Positions 1 through 9,133 of a stretch of 64,000 nucleotides of DNA are shown here, piece after piece (the stretch's first letter is position 1; the number at the start of each line of letters is the position of its first letter). Made by a program: the position numbers and the translations under genes. The DNA comes from Streptomyces sp. AC558_RSS880 (GTDB taxonomy: Bacteria; Actinomycetota; Actinomycetes; Streptomycetales; Streptomycetaceae): contig NZ_JAGMUJ010000006.1 in the NCBI RefSeq assembly GCF_019049255.1, forward strand, positions 1-64,000, in the 5' to 3' direction. The notes under the pieces are model-generated. The model saw only the letters and a list, made by a program, of their open reading frames with translations. It was not told the origin of the DNA and did not search any database.

Positions 1-827
1 CGGACGACGAGCACTCACACCTCGCCCAACGACCGCCAACGCCAGCAGTCACAAAACCATCCCTAACTACCAACTACATAGATCAGATGCCCTCTTAGAG
101 CGGGTCACCGACGGCTGCCGCCAACCCCGACCATGAACCCGGCCATGGCTGGTCAGTGGAACCTGGCCGGCCGCCCCCGGCGCCACGAGCGTGGCGCAAG
201 TCCAAGGAAGCAGTGCGGCCGTACACCGGGCTCGCCGGGCTCCAGGCTCGTACGGTCCGCCGGTGCGATCGCACGGAGCGGCGGGCAACTCCTGGACCGC
301 GGGCGCGGTTTCGTCATCGGCTGCCGCGATCTCCACTACAGCCGGAGACCGCGAGAAGCCGGGCGAGCCGGGCGCCGCGTGGACGACAGCGGCTGGGTGA
401 AGGTGCCGGCGGGGGCGCCCACTTGGGGTGTCGCGGGCCGAGTGCGGCAGTCCGTCCTTCAGGTGCGCAGGAAGTCGGCATGACGGGCGTGGGGTCCGGC
501 CGTCTTCCGGTCGACGGCAGTGGAGAGCACGCTGCGGTGGAGCCGGGCTCCCTGCCGGTCGCACCGGAGCCGGTACGGCACTCGGTTCGACGGTCCGGTC
601 GGCGTCCAGCCGTGCGTGGACGTCGAGCGGTATGTCTCCACGGAGTCCGTCGAGAAGGTGGCTCTCCCGGCACCGCACCCGGCTGCACGTGCGACTCCGT
701 GTTTCACTTTCGACGCCCGAGTATCTGGTTGGTATTAATCATTTGTAGATCGAATGTAAATCGGGGCCCATGAGGATGCCTGTGCCGTCTGATCACAGAC
801 TGCTACGCCAAGAGGAAAGGCATACTC
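1..827. other. No recognisable gene upstream of the protease
   Basis: Several open frames cross this stretch on both strands, as expected at this GC content. None gives a protein I recognise or has a convincing ribosome site. The last 100 bases before the protease are AT-richer and probably hold its promoter. I see no telomere-like palindrome cluster here. Confidence 0.5.
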
Positions 828-2021
828 ATGAGATACGGCAGAACCAGCCTGTGGGCTGCGGGTTCGGCCCTGGCCGCGGCGATGGCGCTCGTCGGCACCC
901 TCGCCCCGGGCGCCAGCGCCGAGCAGCAGCGCGACGGTAACAGCGAGAAGAGCGTCCCGATCTCACAGGTTGTCGGCGCCGACAACCTGCGGAAGATGAA
1001 CGAGCAGCGACCCCTCGTCGCCGCTGCGAGCATCCTGGCCAAGGCCCAGGAGCGGGGCCACTACGAGGGCTACACGGGCATCGGCCTTCAGGAAGACCAC
1101 GTCACCCTGTGGTGGAAGGGCGACCTGCCCGAGCCCGTACAGCGGGCCGCGGAGCGGGCCCGCAGAACCGCCCCCGTGCACATCGTTGCCGCGGACCACT
1201 CGCTGGCCGAACTCAAGGACGCCTCCGAGCTGTTACAAGCCCGGCTGGAGAAGGACCCCTCGCTCGGCCACAGCGTCAAGATCCCCACTGACGGCAGCGG
1301 ACTGGTCCTGGCACAGGACACCACCCGCGCAGCACGCACCGCCTCCGTCGCGCAGGACCACAGCACGGTCGACCGGATCGCCGGCGTGTCCGTGAAGACG
1401 ATCAGCGAGGAGCCTCTCCAGGAACGCTCGCGTGTGAACGACGGTGCGCCGTGGTCGGGCGGAGCACAGATAAACTTCAATGGCGGGGCGTGCACGGCCG
1501 GGTTCGGTGTGCGTGACGCAAGCGCGACCTACCTGCTCACCGCTGAGCACTGCGGTCGGAGCGGCAATCGGTTCACCAACCCGCAGGGCACCTACATCGG
1601 CACCTCCACCAAGTCCAGTGACGCCCATGACGTGATGCTCATCCCCACGAACTCCGACAACTTCATGTACACCGGGGGACCCGACAGCGACGCGGGCGTG
1701 CGGGTCGACGGCTGGGACCACGTCTTCCCGGGTGAGTACCTGTGCCAGTCCGGAATCACCAGCGCACGGGCCACGGGCGGCCCGGTCTGCAACATGAAGG
1801 TCCTCTTCTTCTACAACGACTCCGAAGACCTGGTGGAGGCGGAGCAGATGGACGGCCGGGAGGCGGCCCGCAGCGGTGACAGCGGCGGCCCGATTTACAC
1901 CGCCTCGGCCGCCGGCGGCGCGATCGCCAAGGGCACGGTGACCCGTAGTGCGGGGGCGCGCCTGGGCTTCCAGGACTTCTACACGGCCACGCGGGACTTC
2001 GGCATCTGGATCAACAGGTAG
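828..2021 (+). CDS. Secreted chymotrypsin-like serine protease with pro-region
   Basis: This is a secreted S1-family endopeptidase, likely made as an inactive precursor. The first 31 residues form a signal peptide (a basic start, an Ala/Leu core, and an AXA-type site at ASA). Residues of about 35-200 look like a pro-region as in streptogrisin-type proteases. The catalytic part starts near residue 210 and shows the histidine in TAEHC (about 239), an aspartate in SSDAHD (about 266-268) and the serine in GDSGGP (about 352). Cysteines beside the active-site motifs suggest disulfides. The ATG follows an AAGAGGAAAGG ribosome site. The family assignment is firm; the substrate cannot be read from sequence. 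It stands alone, with decayed DNA on both sides. Confidence 0.9.
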   Translation: MRYGRTSLWAAGSALAAAMALVGTLAPGASAEQQRDGNSEKSVPISQVVGADNLRKMNEQRPLVAAASILAKAQERGHYEGYTGIGLQEDHVTLWWKGDLPEPVQRAAERARRTAPVHIVAADHSLAELKDASELLQARLEKDPSLGHSVKIPTDGSGLVLAQDTTRAARTASVAQDHSTVDRIAGVSVKTISEEPLQERSRVNDGAPWSGGAQINFNGGACTAGFGVRDASATYLLTAEHCGRSGNRFTNPQGTYIGTSTKSSDAHDVMLIPTNSDNFMYTGGPDSDAGVRVDGWDHVFPGEYLCQSGITSARATGGPVCNMKVLFFYNDSEDLVEAEQMDGREAARSGDSGGPIYTASAAGGAIAKGTVTRSAGARLGFQDFYTATRDFGIWINR

Positions 2022-2029
2022 ATCCGTCC

Positions 2030-2465
2030 TCGCGGCCCGTGCCAGGGCCCGCCCGGCGTCCTCGGCGGCCGTGAAGGCCGGGAGGACGCCGGCTTCCGTC
2101 GCGGCGGCCTCGGCGAGCCGCAGCGCGGACTGGTGGTGGGAGCCGAGGCGGGACGGCTGTCAGTGCGGCAGTTCCTGTCCCCGCACCAGCGGCAGGGTGT
2201 CGGCGAGCCGGACCGCTGGTGGGCCAGGCGCCGCCGGACGGGGCCGGGGACGCCCGGCAGCCGCAGCAGCCGCTCGCCGGCGGCGCGCAGGATGCGATTC
2301 TCGGCGGTGTCAGCGGTGTACGCGTCGTAGCCGTACACCAACGCGGCGGCGGCCGAGGAGGAGTTGCACTCGATGCCCCGGGCCGCCACCCAGCGCGCCC
2401 CGGGGCCGGCCGGGGCGTCCACGAGCGCGCCGCTCGCCCGCAGTTCCGCCCGGAACCGGCGTGCG
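2030..2465 (-). pseudogene. Truncated remnant of an unidentified gene
   Basis: On the minus strand, downstream of the IS6-type end, the frame reads like real protein for about 85 residues (RFRAELRASG ... ARGIECNSSSAA ... LVYGYDAYTADTAENR). Coding character then moves to another frame (RLADTLPLVRGQELPH, then RLAEAAATEAGVLPAF). Its 5-prime side is cut exactly where the insertion element starts. I read this as a gene broken by the insertion and then frameshifted. I do not recognise the family. Confidence 0.4.
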
Positions 2466-3193
2466 GGCGCTGTCACGTTGGCTGACCGGGTGGGATGATC
2501 TTCTGGTTGGTCGTGCTGGGAGGGGTCGTCCGTGGGCAGCGCACCGCCGTCGTACAAGGGGCACCGGTGCCCGGTCGAGGTGATCGCGCACTGCGTGTGG
2601 CTGTACTTCCGTTTCCCGCTCAGCTTCCGCGAGGTCGAGGACTGGACGAGGTCTTCATCAGGGTCAACGGCGAGCAGCGGTACCTGTGGCGGGCCGTCGA
2701 CCAGGACGGCAACGTGCTCGACATCTTGGTCCAGAACCGGCGGGACACCGCTGGGGCCAAGCGCTTCTTCCGTAAACTACTCAAGAAGACTTGCTCGGTG
2801 CTGCAGGTGGTGGTCACCGACAAGCTCCGTTCCTACGACGCGGCCCACCGCGAGGTCATGCCCTCCGTTGAGCACCGCTCGCACAAGGGCCTGAACAACC
2901 GGGCCGAGAACAGTCATCAGCCCACCCGGCAGCGTGAACGCGCGATGAAAGGCTTCCGCAGTACCGGTGGGGCCCAACGGTTCCTGGCTGCCTTCAGCGG
3001 CATCTCACCGCACTTCCGGCCCCGCCGCCACCTGATGACCGCTCCCGGCTACCGAGCTGGGATGGCCATCCGCTGTGCGATCTGGGACCAGGCCACCGGC
3101 GCCGCCGGGGCCTGAACACCGGCCCGAAGCCCGGTCCCCGCCACATGCCTCACCCGCTGTCAGAGAACCACTCAATAACGTGACAGCGCCCGC
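2463..3193. mobile_element. IS6-family insertion element, inactive
   Basis: The element is bounded by a perfect 17-bp inverted repeat, at 2463-2479 and complementary at 3177-3193, containing GCTGTCACGTT. The interior carries one transposase gene on the plus strand. At about 730 bp it is slightly shorter than typical IS6 elements (about 800 bp), which fits the internal loss seen in the transposase. It interrupts a minus-strand gene on its left and cuts off the front of an IS110 transposase on its right, so it arrived after both. Confidence 0.75.
2532..3115 (+). pseudogene. IS6-family DDE transposase, frameshifted with internal deletion
   Basis: The N-terminus (MGSAPPSYKGHRCPVEVI ... FRFPLSFREVED) is in the frame that begins at 2532. 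The rest (LDEVFIRVNGEQRYLWRAVD, then a DKLRSYDAA segment and HRSHKGLNNRAEN) is in the frame read from 2495. Between FREVED and LDEVFI the usual linker, about 40 residues with the helix-turn-helix, is missing, and the frame changes there. The first catalytic Asp (LDEV), second Asp (TDKL) and Glu (NRAEN) are all still visible. The gene cannot make an intact enzyme without recoding. Confidence 0.8.
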
Positions 3194-3498
3194 TGAAGTC
3201 CTACGCTGGCTCCGCACCGATTACCCGCGCCTCCGGCAGGAAACGCTTCGTCGGCCGCCGGTTCGTCAAGAACAACCGCCTCATCAACGCCGGCTTCCTC
3301 TGGGCCTTCGCCGCCCTCACCGCCTCACCGGGAGCGAACGCGCACTACCGACGCCGACGCGAGCACGGAGACTGGCATGCCGCCGCACAACGGCACTTGC
3401 TGAACCGCTTCCTCGGCCAGCTCCACCACTGCCTCAAGACCCGACAGCAGTTCGACGAACAGCACGCCTTCGCACCGCTCGTTCAAGCTGCCGCGTGA
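3184..3498 (+). pseudogene. IS110-family transposase, C-terminal fragment
   Basis: In frame with the TGA at 3496-3498 the DNA reads LKSYAGSAPITRASG, then RFVKNNRLINAGFLWAFAAL and further to LGQLHHCLKTRQQFDE. These are the hallmarks of the C-terminal transposase_20 domain of IS110 enzymes. The N-terminal DEDD domain is absent because the IS6-type terminal repeat lies on the 5-prime edge of the fragment. No active product is expected. Confidence 0.8.
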
Positions 3499-3550
3499 CC
3501 TGGAGTTCAGCCAGAGGTTCCTGGTCACCTTCTGACCGTGAGAGCACACC

Positions 3551-4078
3551 TCATGCGCCAGTAGATCCGTCGATCTGCTCGCGGATGAGGTCGGCATGGC
3601 CGTTATGACGTGCGTACTCCTCGATCATGTGCACCATGATCCAGCGCAGGGAGACTCCCTGATCGCCGACATGACCTGCTTCCTGTTCAGACAGGTGGCC
3701 GGAGTCGTCCAGTCCTGCGTCAGCGATCAGCTCACGGCCGCGGGAGACCTCGGCTTGCCACGCGGCCACCGCCTCGTCGAACCCTCGTTCAGGCTGGAGG
3801 GCAAAACCATCGTGGTTGCTCTCCTCGAAGACCGGCGGCACGTCCTGACCTGCGAACACACGCTGGAACCAGTTGCGTTCCACCTCAGCCATGTGCTGCA
3901 CGAGTCCCAGCAGCGTCATCGACGAGGGTGACGCCGCAGCAAGCCGTAATTGATCATCTTTCAGGCCCGAGCACTTCACGGCGAGAGTCGCACGGTGAAA
4001 GTCCAACCAAGCTTCCAGCATGGTCTGCTCGTCGGCGTGCGCGGGAGGGATCGGCCGTCCGTCCGGTGTCGTATTCAT
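3551..4078 (-). CDS. DinB-family (DUF664) protein
   Basis: A 175-residue four-helix-bundle protein of the DinB/YfiT type, likely cytoplasmic and metal-dependent. The candidate metal ligands of this fold are visible: His62 in LVQHMAEVE, and His150 and His158/161 in [14 protein letters not shown]. The start chosen is the ATG giving [12 protein letters not shown]; an upstream in-frame extension to 4159 looks non-coding. Relatives include bacillithiol/mycothiol-linked S-transferases, but the reaction here cannot be assigned. It sits alone among transposon fragments. Confidence 0.8.
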   Translation of the reverse strand: MNTTPDGRPIPPAHADEQTMLEAWLDFHRATLAVKCSGLKDDQLRLAAASPSSMTLLGLVQHMAEVERNWFQRVFAGQDVPPVFEESNHDGFALQPERGFDEAVAAWQAEVSRGRELIADAGLDDSGHLSEQEAGHVGDQGVSLRWIMVHMIEEYARHNGHADLIREQIDGSTGA

Positions 4079-4199
4079 GAGCACACCCTGGCAGCAGCAG
4101 CCGTACCTCACACCTGTCTTCGCTGGCGACGAACACACGTCTTGCCTCTCCCAGCTCATGGCTCACAAGCTGACTCCACCGAGGGGGCAGCTTGACTTC

Positions 4200-4454
4200 T
4201 TAGCCCCTTGAGATGTCTTTGAGAGCCCGGACGTGCGATCCGTCCACGGAACAATCGTCCAGGTCCAGCAGGTCGGCGCGGCGAAGCTCGGTCAGCAGGG
4301 CGGTATGCAGGCGTGGCCAGACGCCGGCCTTGGTCCAGTTCCTCAGTCGGCGCCAGGCTGTCACACCGGAGCAGCCCACGGTCTCTGCGGGGACGTCCCG
4401 CCAGGCGACACCGGTCCGCAGCACGTACATGACGCCAGAGAGGGCCGCACGGTT
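4200..4454 (-). pseudogene. IS5-family transposase N-terminal fragment
   Basis: The minus strand reads AALSGVMYVLRTGVAWRDVP, then AWRRLRNWTKAGVW and DDCSVDGSHVRALK, typical of the DUF4096 front half of IS5-type transposases. The frame ends shortly after the first catalytic Asp region (VDGSH). The C-terminal DDE half is missing, and so is the beginning. Confidence 0.75.
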
Positions 4455-4470
4455 TGACCGTGCGGCCCTC
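4440..4470 (-). terminator. Hairpin terminator after the coiled-coil gene
   Basis: A perfect 14-bp inverted repeat (4440-4453 and 4457-4470) with a 3-nt loop, 63 bases after the stop of the 4533-5510 gene. It lacks a clear U-run, as is common in streptomycetes. Confidence 0.7.
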
Positions 4471-4532
4471 GCGCTTTCCAGCTCGTGGCCGGGGAACCAG
4501 GCCGGCCGTCTGCTTGTCGCGTGTGGTGCCGG

Positions 4533-5510
4533 TCAGTCGCCGGTCTCGTGGGGGAGACCGTCGTCCAGGACGATGCGGATGGTCTCGCCTTGTCCGGCGA
4601 TGTCGGTGAGTTCGGCCGCGATGCGGTTGTAGGTGGTCATGGCCAGCGCCCAGTCGCCCTGCAGCGGGGTGGCGGTGGAGCGGGTGTTCCACAGCTCGAT
4701 CAGCAGGGCGATGAGCGAGCGGCCGGACAGGACGGTGCGGACGCGGCCTTCCTTGAAGTCCTCGACCGAGGGCGGGGTGCGGAAGTGGCTGTGGTCGACG
4801 GCCAGGGCGGCGAGCCACTCCCAGGTGTCGCGGTGCGCGATCAGTTCGGCGGAGGCCACACCGGCGGCCTTCAGCAGCAGGACGCCGTGGGCGATGCGTG
4901 GGTCATCCGTGCCGGCGAAGGCCTGGGGCGTGACAGCGGAGGGCTGGCCGGCGGAGGTGCCCGTGCCCTGGTAGGCGGCCTCGACGGCGTTCTTCAGCGC
5001 GAGGTCCTGATCCTCGCTCCCTGCCTCCGGCTGCGGCTGCGGCTGGTGCTCGGTGTTCTCCATGGTTCCCCCCTGGGTTTCGGTGTCGGACGAGACGGGC
5101 GGATGAGCTTCGGCAGAGGCGGGCGAGTCGTAGCCGGCCTCCGCCTCGAGCTTGGGTGGCTGCGCAGTCCCCCCGGAATGCGCCTGCGTGTCCTCGCCGG
5201 ACTTGCCGCCTGCCTTCTCGGGCGGTGCGAAGGAACGCAGGACGTCGGCAAGGTCCAGGAGCTGCCGGAGTTCGCCCCTCGTCTCGTTCAGGTCGCTGAT
5301 CATCCGGTCCTGGCGTCGCCGGACCTCCCGGTTCTCCTCGCGCAGTCCGGTGACGCCCGCCTGGATCTGTTCCAGGATCTTCAGGCGGCTCTGCGTGAGG
5401 TCACCGTGCAGTGCGGTCAGCCCGACAGTCGGATCGTCGAGACGGTCAAGCTGCTTGCGTATGGCCTCCAGTTCGTTCATCGCGTCACCGAACGCGTCTT
5501 TCCACCCCAC
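4533..5510 (-). CDS. Coiled-coil protein of unknown function, divergent from tap
   Basis: A soluble protein of 325 residues. The first 100 residues are strongly helical and charged (for example LDRLDDPTVGLTALHGDL, then EENREVRRRQDRMISDL), predicting a coiled coil. Residues of about 100-160 are a Pro/Gln/Glu-rich linker. The C-terminal 150 residues form a separate domain (GVLLLKAAGVASAELIAHRD, WNTRSTATPLQGDWALAMTTYN). The start is a GTG behind an AGGGGG ribosome site. It is transcribed away from tap and shares a palindromic intergenic region with it, so a role linked to telomere replication is possible, but only by position. I do not recognise the family. Confidence 0.75.
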   Translation of the reverse strand: MGWKDAFGDAMNELEAIRKQLDRLDDPTVGLTALHGDLTQSRLKILEQIQAGVTGLREENREVRRRQDRMISDLNETRGELRQLLDLADVLRSFAPPEKAGGKSGEDTQAHSGGTAQPPKLEAEAGYDSPASAEAHPPVSSDTETQGGTMENTEHQPQPQPEAGSEDQDLALKNAVEAAYQGTGTSAGQPSAVTPQAFAGTDDPRIAHGVLLLKAAGVASAELIAHRDTWEWLAALAVDHSHFRTPPSVEDFKEGRVRTVLSGRSLIALLIELWNTRSTATPLQGDWALAMTTYNRIAAELTDIAGQGETIRIVLDDGLPHETGD

Positions 5511-5644
5511 GTGACCCCCTGATTACTCAGTGCATGCGACCGCCCATATCTCCCCCCACGGGCCCGGCGTGATGCGATCGTTTCCAGCCCTTCCCTGGCC
5601 GGGCTGCCCCCCATGCCACGAAACGCCATTCGTACGCGATCCGT

Positions 5645-5671
5645 ACGGTAGAAGTACGTGACTTTTACGGT
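5645..5671. promoter_or_regulatory. Imperfect 27-bp palindrome in the divergent tap promoter region
   Basis: The segment is dyad-symmetric around a central ACGT; about 22 of 27 positions match the complement. It lies between the divergent starts at 5510 and 5706, upstream of the tap ribosome site. It is a plausible operator, perhaps for the helix-turn-helix of Tap itself. Confidence 0.4.
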
Positions 5672-5705
5672 TCATGGGGTAGGGTGTGGGGCCGGGAGGT
5701 GTTCC

Positions 5706-7946
5706 ATGTCCGAGTTGTTCGACGCGGTCGACGCGCTGGTCGCGTCCCGCTCTCCGCTGCCGCCGGCGGAGGAGCGCAAGCGGCTGAGGGTCGCGCACGG
5801 TCTGACGCTGGACGAGGTGGCCGGCGCGCTGCAGGTGCGGCGGGCCACGGTGTCCGGCTGGGAGTCGGTGAAGAAGCCGACCGAGCCGCGCGGCCCGGAA
5901 CGCGAGGCGTACGCGCGGCTGCTGCGGAAGCTCGCGGAGCTCTACCCCACCCCGGAGGAGCCGGCCGCCCCGGTGCCCGCCACGTTCACCGGGGCCTCCG
6001 ACCCGGCGGAAGCGCGGACTCTGTCCACAGGCCAGGCGTCCGAGGCTGTGGCCATGACTGAAACCGAGAACACCCAGCCCTCTGCCCCCGCTCCCGCGGC
6101 TGCTGCTCCGGTGGCCGCGCCGCGTCCGGCGCACACCACCAGGCCGACGTCGTCGACGTCGCGTCGTCCCGGCGTGAAGAAGGCGGCCCCGGCCGGCACC
6201 CCGGCGGGCGGCACCGACCCGCGGTTCGAGAACGGCCCGCTCGCGGTCGTCGACGTCGACGACGACGGGCAGGTACTGGCGTACTGCAGCGGCGGCCTGG
6301 TCCTGGACGTGCCCGTCAAGTCCCTCCCGGCCCTGATCGACTGGACGCTGCGCGAGGCCAAGCTCGGGCAGCCGAAGCTTGTCGGGCCCGGCAAGGACGC
6401 CGACCCGCTGATCGTCCTCACCGAGGCCGCCCTCGAGCGCTACGGCCTCCCCGTCACCCTCACGGAGGAGGAGCGCCTCGCCGGGCGCCTGCCGGAGGGC
6501 CACAAGGTCATCAAGCAGCTCGCGCGCGCGGAGTGGAAGCTGACCAAGCGCGGCTTCGGGCCGTGGGCGAGGATCTACCGCCCCGCCACCGGCTCGGAGC
6601 GGACCTGCGTGCAGTTGTGCATCCCGTCGTGGCACGCGCTGGACATCCGGCACTGGGGCCACGCCGCGCAGCTCCCGCCGGCCGAACTCGCCCGCGTCCT
6701 GGGCGTGTACGCCTCCCGTGTGATGACGCCTCGCGGATCCACCGCCGTCACCGGCCTGGAGCTGATGACCGCCTTGCACCCTGCGACCCGCGCCTCCGAG
6801 CCGGACGCCGACGGCAAGCGGCACTCCGAGCACAACCCCGGCAGCCTGGGCAAGGACCCGGTCGACCCGGCGCCCTGCGAGGCCCCCGACGGCCACCCGG
6901 TCCTCAAGGACCTGCCCCGCTTCCACATGCGCGGCCCCGACGAGAAGCTGTTCGAGGAGGCGTACGACTGGGCACGGCCGATGACCGACGCCGAGTGCAC
7001 CCTGCGGCACCTGGTCGGCATCGACGTCAACATGGCCTTCGCCGCCGGAGCGAACGGCTTGAACGTCGGCCTCGGTGAGGCGACGCACGTCAAGGCCCCG
7101 GCGTTCGACCCGAAGCTGCCCGGCTCGTGGCTGGTCGACCTGAGCCACGTCGACCTGTCGCGGGTGAAGGTCGGCAAGGAGTGGGTGAAGCTGGACGGCA
7201 GCCTGCTGCCTTCCCCGTTCACGCCGAAGGGCGAGCGTCCCGAGGGGCCGGCCTGGTACGCGACGCCCACCGTCGCCTACGCCCAGGAGCTCGGCTACGA
7301 GGTGCGCCCGATCGAGGCGTGGGTCCGGTACGAGAACGGCCGCTATCTGGACGGCTGGTACAACCGGCTCCGTGACGCCTACCTCGCCACGATGGCCGAC
7401 CTCGGCGTCGACGCCGACCTCAACCCGGCCGACTTCCTCGCCGCGATGGACGGCCACAAGGAGCGAGACCCCGAGCTGGCCATCGTCGTCTCGGCGATCA
7501 AGGCGACGGTCAAGGGCGGCCTGGGCAAGCTGCGCGAGCGTCCCCGCGGCGAAGGGTGGCGGCCGGGTGAGCCGTGGCGGGCCCTGTCCCGCCCGACGTG
7601 GCGGCCGGACATCCGCGCGGCGGTCATCTCCCGCACCCGGATCAACCTGCACCGCAAGATCGTCAAGCACGCGGCGTTCACCGGGCAGTACCCCATCGCG
7701 ATCCTGTCCGACTGCGTCGTCTACGCCGCCAACGGCGAGAGCCCGCTGGACTTCCTGCCCTACCGGGACGGCAAACCGCTGCCCGGCGGCTTCAAGCTCG
7801 GCATCAACCCCGGCCTGGTCAAGCACGAGGGCACCCAGACCGTCCTGTGGGGTGAGGAGGTCCGCGACCGGTTCGACGCGCCGGAGCTCAACCTCGCCCG
7901 CTACATCAAGGACGGCACCGTCACCGACGTCGACAACGGAGAGTAG
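5706..7946 (+). CDS. tap: Telomere-associated protein Tap
   Basis: A 746-residue protein matching the Tap family, which binds the folded 3-prime overhang of linear Streptomyces replicons and recruits the terminal protein for end patching. The N-terminal residues of about 18-65 form an XRE-like helix-turn-helix (LTLDEVAGALQVRRATVSGW). A Pro/Ala linker follows (about 100-165), then the long Tap core. I chose the ATG at 5706 because it follows GGGAGGTGTTCC and gives the family start MSELFDAVDAL; an earlier ATG at 5658 adds 16 atypical residues. The tpg gene begins 12 bases after its stop, so the two form an operon. It appears intact. Confidence 0.93.
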   Translation: MSELFDAVDALVASRSPLPPAEERKRLRVAHGLTLDEVAGALQVRRATVSGWESVKKPTEPRGPEREAYARLLRKLAELYPTPEEPAAPVPATFTGASDPAEARTLSTGQASEAVAMTETENTQPSAPAPAAAAPVAAPRPAHTTRPTSSTSRRPGVKKAAPAGTPAGGTDPRFENGPLAVVDVDDDGQVLAYCSGGLVLDVPVKSLPALIDWTLREAKLGQPKLVGPGKDADPLIVLTEAALERYGLPVTLTEEERLAGRLPEGHKVIKQLARAEWKLTKRGFGPWARIYRPATGSERTCVQLCIPSWHALDIRHWGHAAQLPPAELARVLGVYASRVMTPRGSTAVTGLELMTALHPATRASEPDADGKRHSEHNPGSLGKDPVDPAPCEAPDGHPVLKDLPRFHMRGPDEKLFEEAYDWARPMTDAECTLRHLVGIDVNMAFAAGANGLNVGLGEATHVKAPAFDPKLPGSWLVDLSHVDLSRVKVGKEWVKLDGSLLPSPFTPKGERPEGPAWYATPTVAYAQELGYEVRPIEAWVRYENGRYLDGWYNRLRDAYLATMADLGVDADLNPADFLAAMDGHKERDPELAIVVSAIKATVKGGLGKLRERPRGEGWRPGEPWRALSRPTWRPDIRAAVISRTRINLHRKIVKHAAFTGQYPIAILSDCVVYAANGESPLDFLPYRDGKPLPGGFKLGINPGLVKHEGTQTVLWGEEVRDRFDAPELNLARYIKDGTVTDVDNGE

Positions 7947-7958
7947 GAGAAGGCCACG

Positions 7959-8516
7959 ATGAGCCTGTTCGGGGACGGCCTGGACGCCGCGGTGCAAAAA
8001 TCCTTCACCCGCCCGGTACCCAAGAGCGCACCCGCCCAGATGCGCTATCTGGTCAAGCAGCTCAAGGGCACCCGCGCGGTCGCCCAGATGCTGCGGATCT
8101 CCCAGCGCACCGTCGAGCGGTACGTGAAGGACCAGATCAAGAAGCCCCGCCCGGACCTCGCCGCGCGCATGGAGCGCGAGGTGAAGAAGCGGTGGCAGCC
8201 GCAGATCCGGGCGAAGGCGCGGGCGAAGGCGGCGAGCACGGGCGGCATCGTTATCGACACCCGCGCCCGCATGGGCTACACCGCGCCGATCGGGTCGACC
8301 GACCAGGACCGCATCCGGCATCTGACCGTCGCCCTGCCGCCCGTCTACGCCGCCCGTCTCTTCGAGGCCCAGGAGCAGGGTGCCGGCGACGCCCGGCTTC
8401 AGGAGATCGCGGCCGAAGCGCTCAAGGAGGTGTACTTCCAGGACGGCGGCCGCCGCGCCGGCAGCCTGGAGGAGGTCCGGTTCACGGACATCGAGCACCT
8501 CGAGTTCGACCTGTAG
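7959..8516 (+). CDS. tpg: Telomere terminal protein Tpg
   Basis: A 185-residue terminal protein that becomes covalently attached to the 5-prime ends of linear Streptomyces DNA. It has a helix-turn-helix-like segment (TRAVAQMLRISQRTVERYV, about 38-56), a basic stretch (residues 61-90) and a conserved core. From memory, deoxynucleotidylation of Tpg proteins has been assigned to Thr114; residue 114 here is indeed a threonine (IGST, 111-114). The start follows GGAGAAGGCC. Length and gene order match chromosomal tap-tpg pairs, although linear plasmids carry them too. Confidence 0.93.
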   Translation: MSLFGDGLDAAVQKSFTRPVPKSAPAQMRYLVKQLKGTRAVAQMLRISQRTVERYVKDQIKKPRPDLAARMEREVKKRWQPQIRAKARAKAASTGGIVIDTRARMGYTAPIGSTDQDRIRHLTVALPPVYAARLFEAQEQGAGDARLQEIAAEALKEVYFQDGGRRAGSLEEVRFTDIEHLEFDL

Positions 8517-8747
8517 CAGCACGTCCCGAACAGCCGTGAGGCCCGGACCGTTGAGCCGAAGCACGAGAGTGGCGACCCAGGCACCTTGTCGTCATCGGGG
8601 CGGCCGGGCACAGCGCTTCGGTCGGTCACCGGTGCCCCGTCGCGCTGAGGCCGTCGGGCTCTCGTCGCGTTGTCTGCCGGGCGAGGCTGTAGGGCGGCGG
8701 GGGTCGCTCCAACCTACGGTGCTGTCCGGTGTGGCGACAAGCGATAT

Positions 8748-8790
8748 GAACCGTTCCGGGTTCGGTAGGACTCCGGACCCGGAACGATTC
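8748..8790. repeat. Inverted repeat beside the TnpB remnant
   Basis: Arms of 14 bases (8748-8761 and 8777-8790) pair with one mismatch around a 15-nt loop and contain CGTTCCGGGT. It ends just where TnpB homology starts. It could be a relic of the transposon or a regulatory hairpin; the sequence does not decide. Confidence 0.4.
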
Positions 8791-8795
8791 AGGTC

Positions 8796-9060
8796 TGCTC
8801 GGCCTGCGGATCCAGAGACGGCCCGAAGCCTCTCCACGTCCGTGAGCGGGCGTGCGACGAGTGCGGCACGGTGCACGACCGCGACCACAACGCAGCCCGC
8901 GATGTCCTCTTCGAAGGACGCCGTACCGTCGCCGCCGGACGGGCGGAGACGCCAAGCACCTGTGGAGCGCCGGTAAGACGGGCACACGTGCCCGCACAGC
9001 GCGGTGAAGCAGGAAGCCCCTGGAAGGGTCGGACGACCCAGGCCGGAATCCTGGTCATCG
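8796..9060 (+). pseudogene. IS200/IS605-family TnpB, C-terminal zinc-ribbon fragment
   Basis: The frame reads CSACG ... LHVRERACDECGTVHDRDHN, then AARDVL ... CGAPVRRAHVPAQRGEA. This is the TnpB zinc ribbon with two CxxC pairs and the DRDxNAA motif. An in-frame TAG at 8766 lies upstream, and nothing of the RuvC body remains. The true 3-prime limit is uncertain. Confidence 0.75.
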
Positions 9061-9133
9061 TGCACCCGGACACGGGGGGGCGCGGTGTCGGGGTACCGGT
9101 AAACGGGCTCACTGCGATGGTCATACTTTCTTT

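Noticed and set aside
1..130. A telomere end or palindrome cluster at the left edge
   Set aside because: No series of GC-rich palindromes is visible; the first 100 bases are ordinary AT-richer intergenic sequence.
5658..5705. An upstream ATG as the start of Tap
   Set aside because: It has no ribosome site and adds residues not found at the family start, whereas 5706 has GGGAGGT at good spacing.
5523..8564. A 1013-codon minus-strand frame opposite tap and tpg
   Set aside because: Both plus-strand genes are recognisable full-length family members; the antisense frame is a GC-bias artefact.
8747..8774. TGAACC near the TnpB remnant as a further regulon promoter
   Set aside because: The bases 16 positions downstream are GACTCC, not CGT, and no gene follows.
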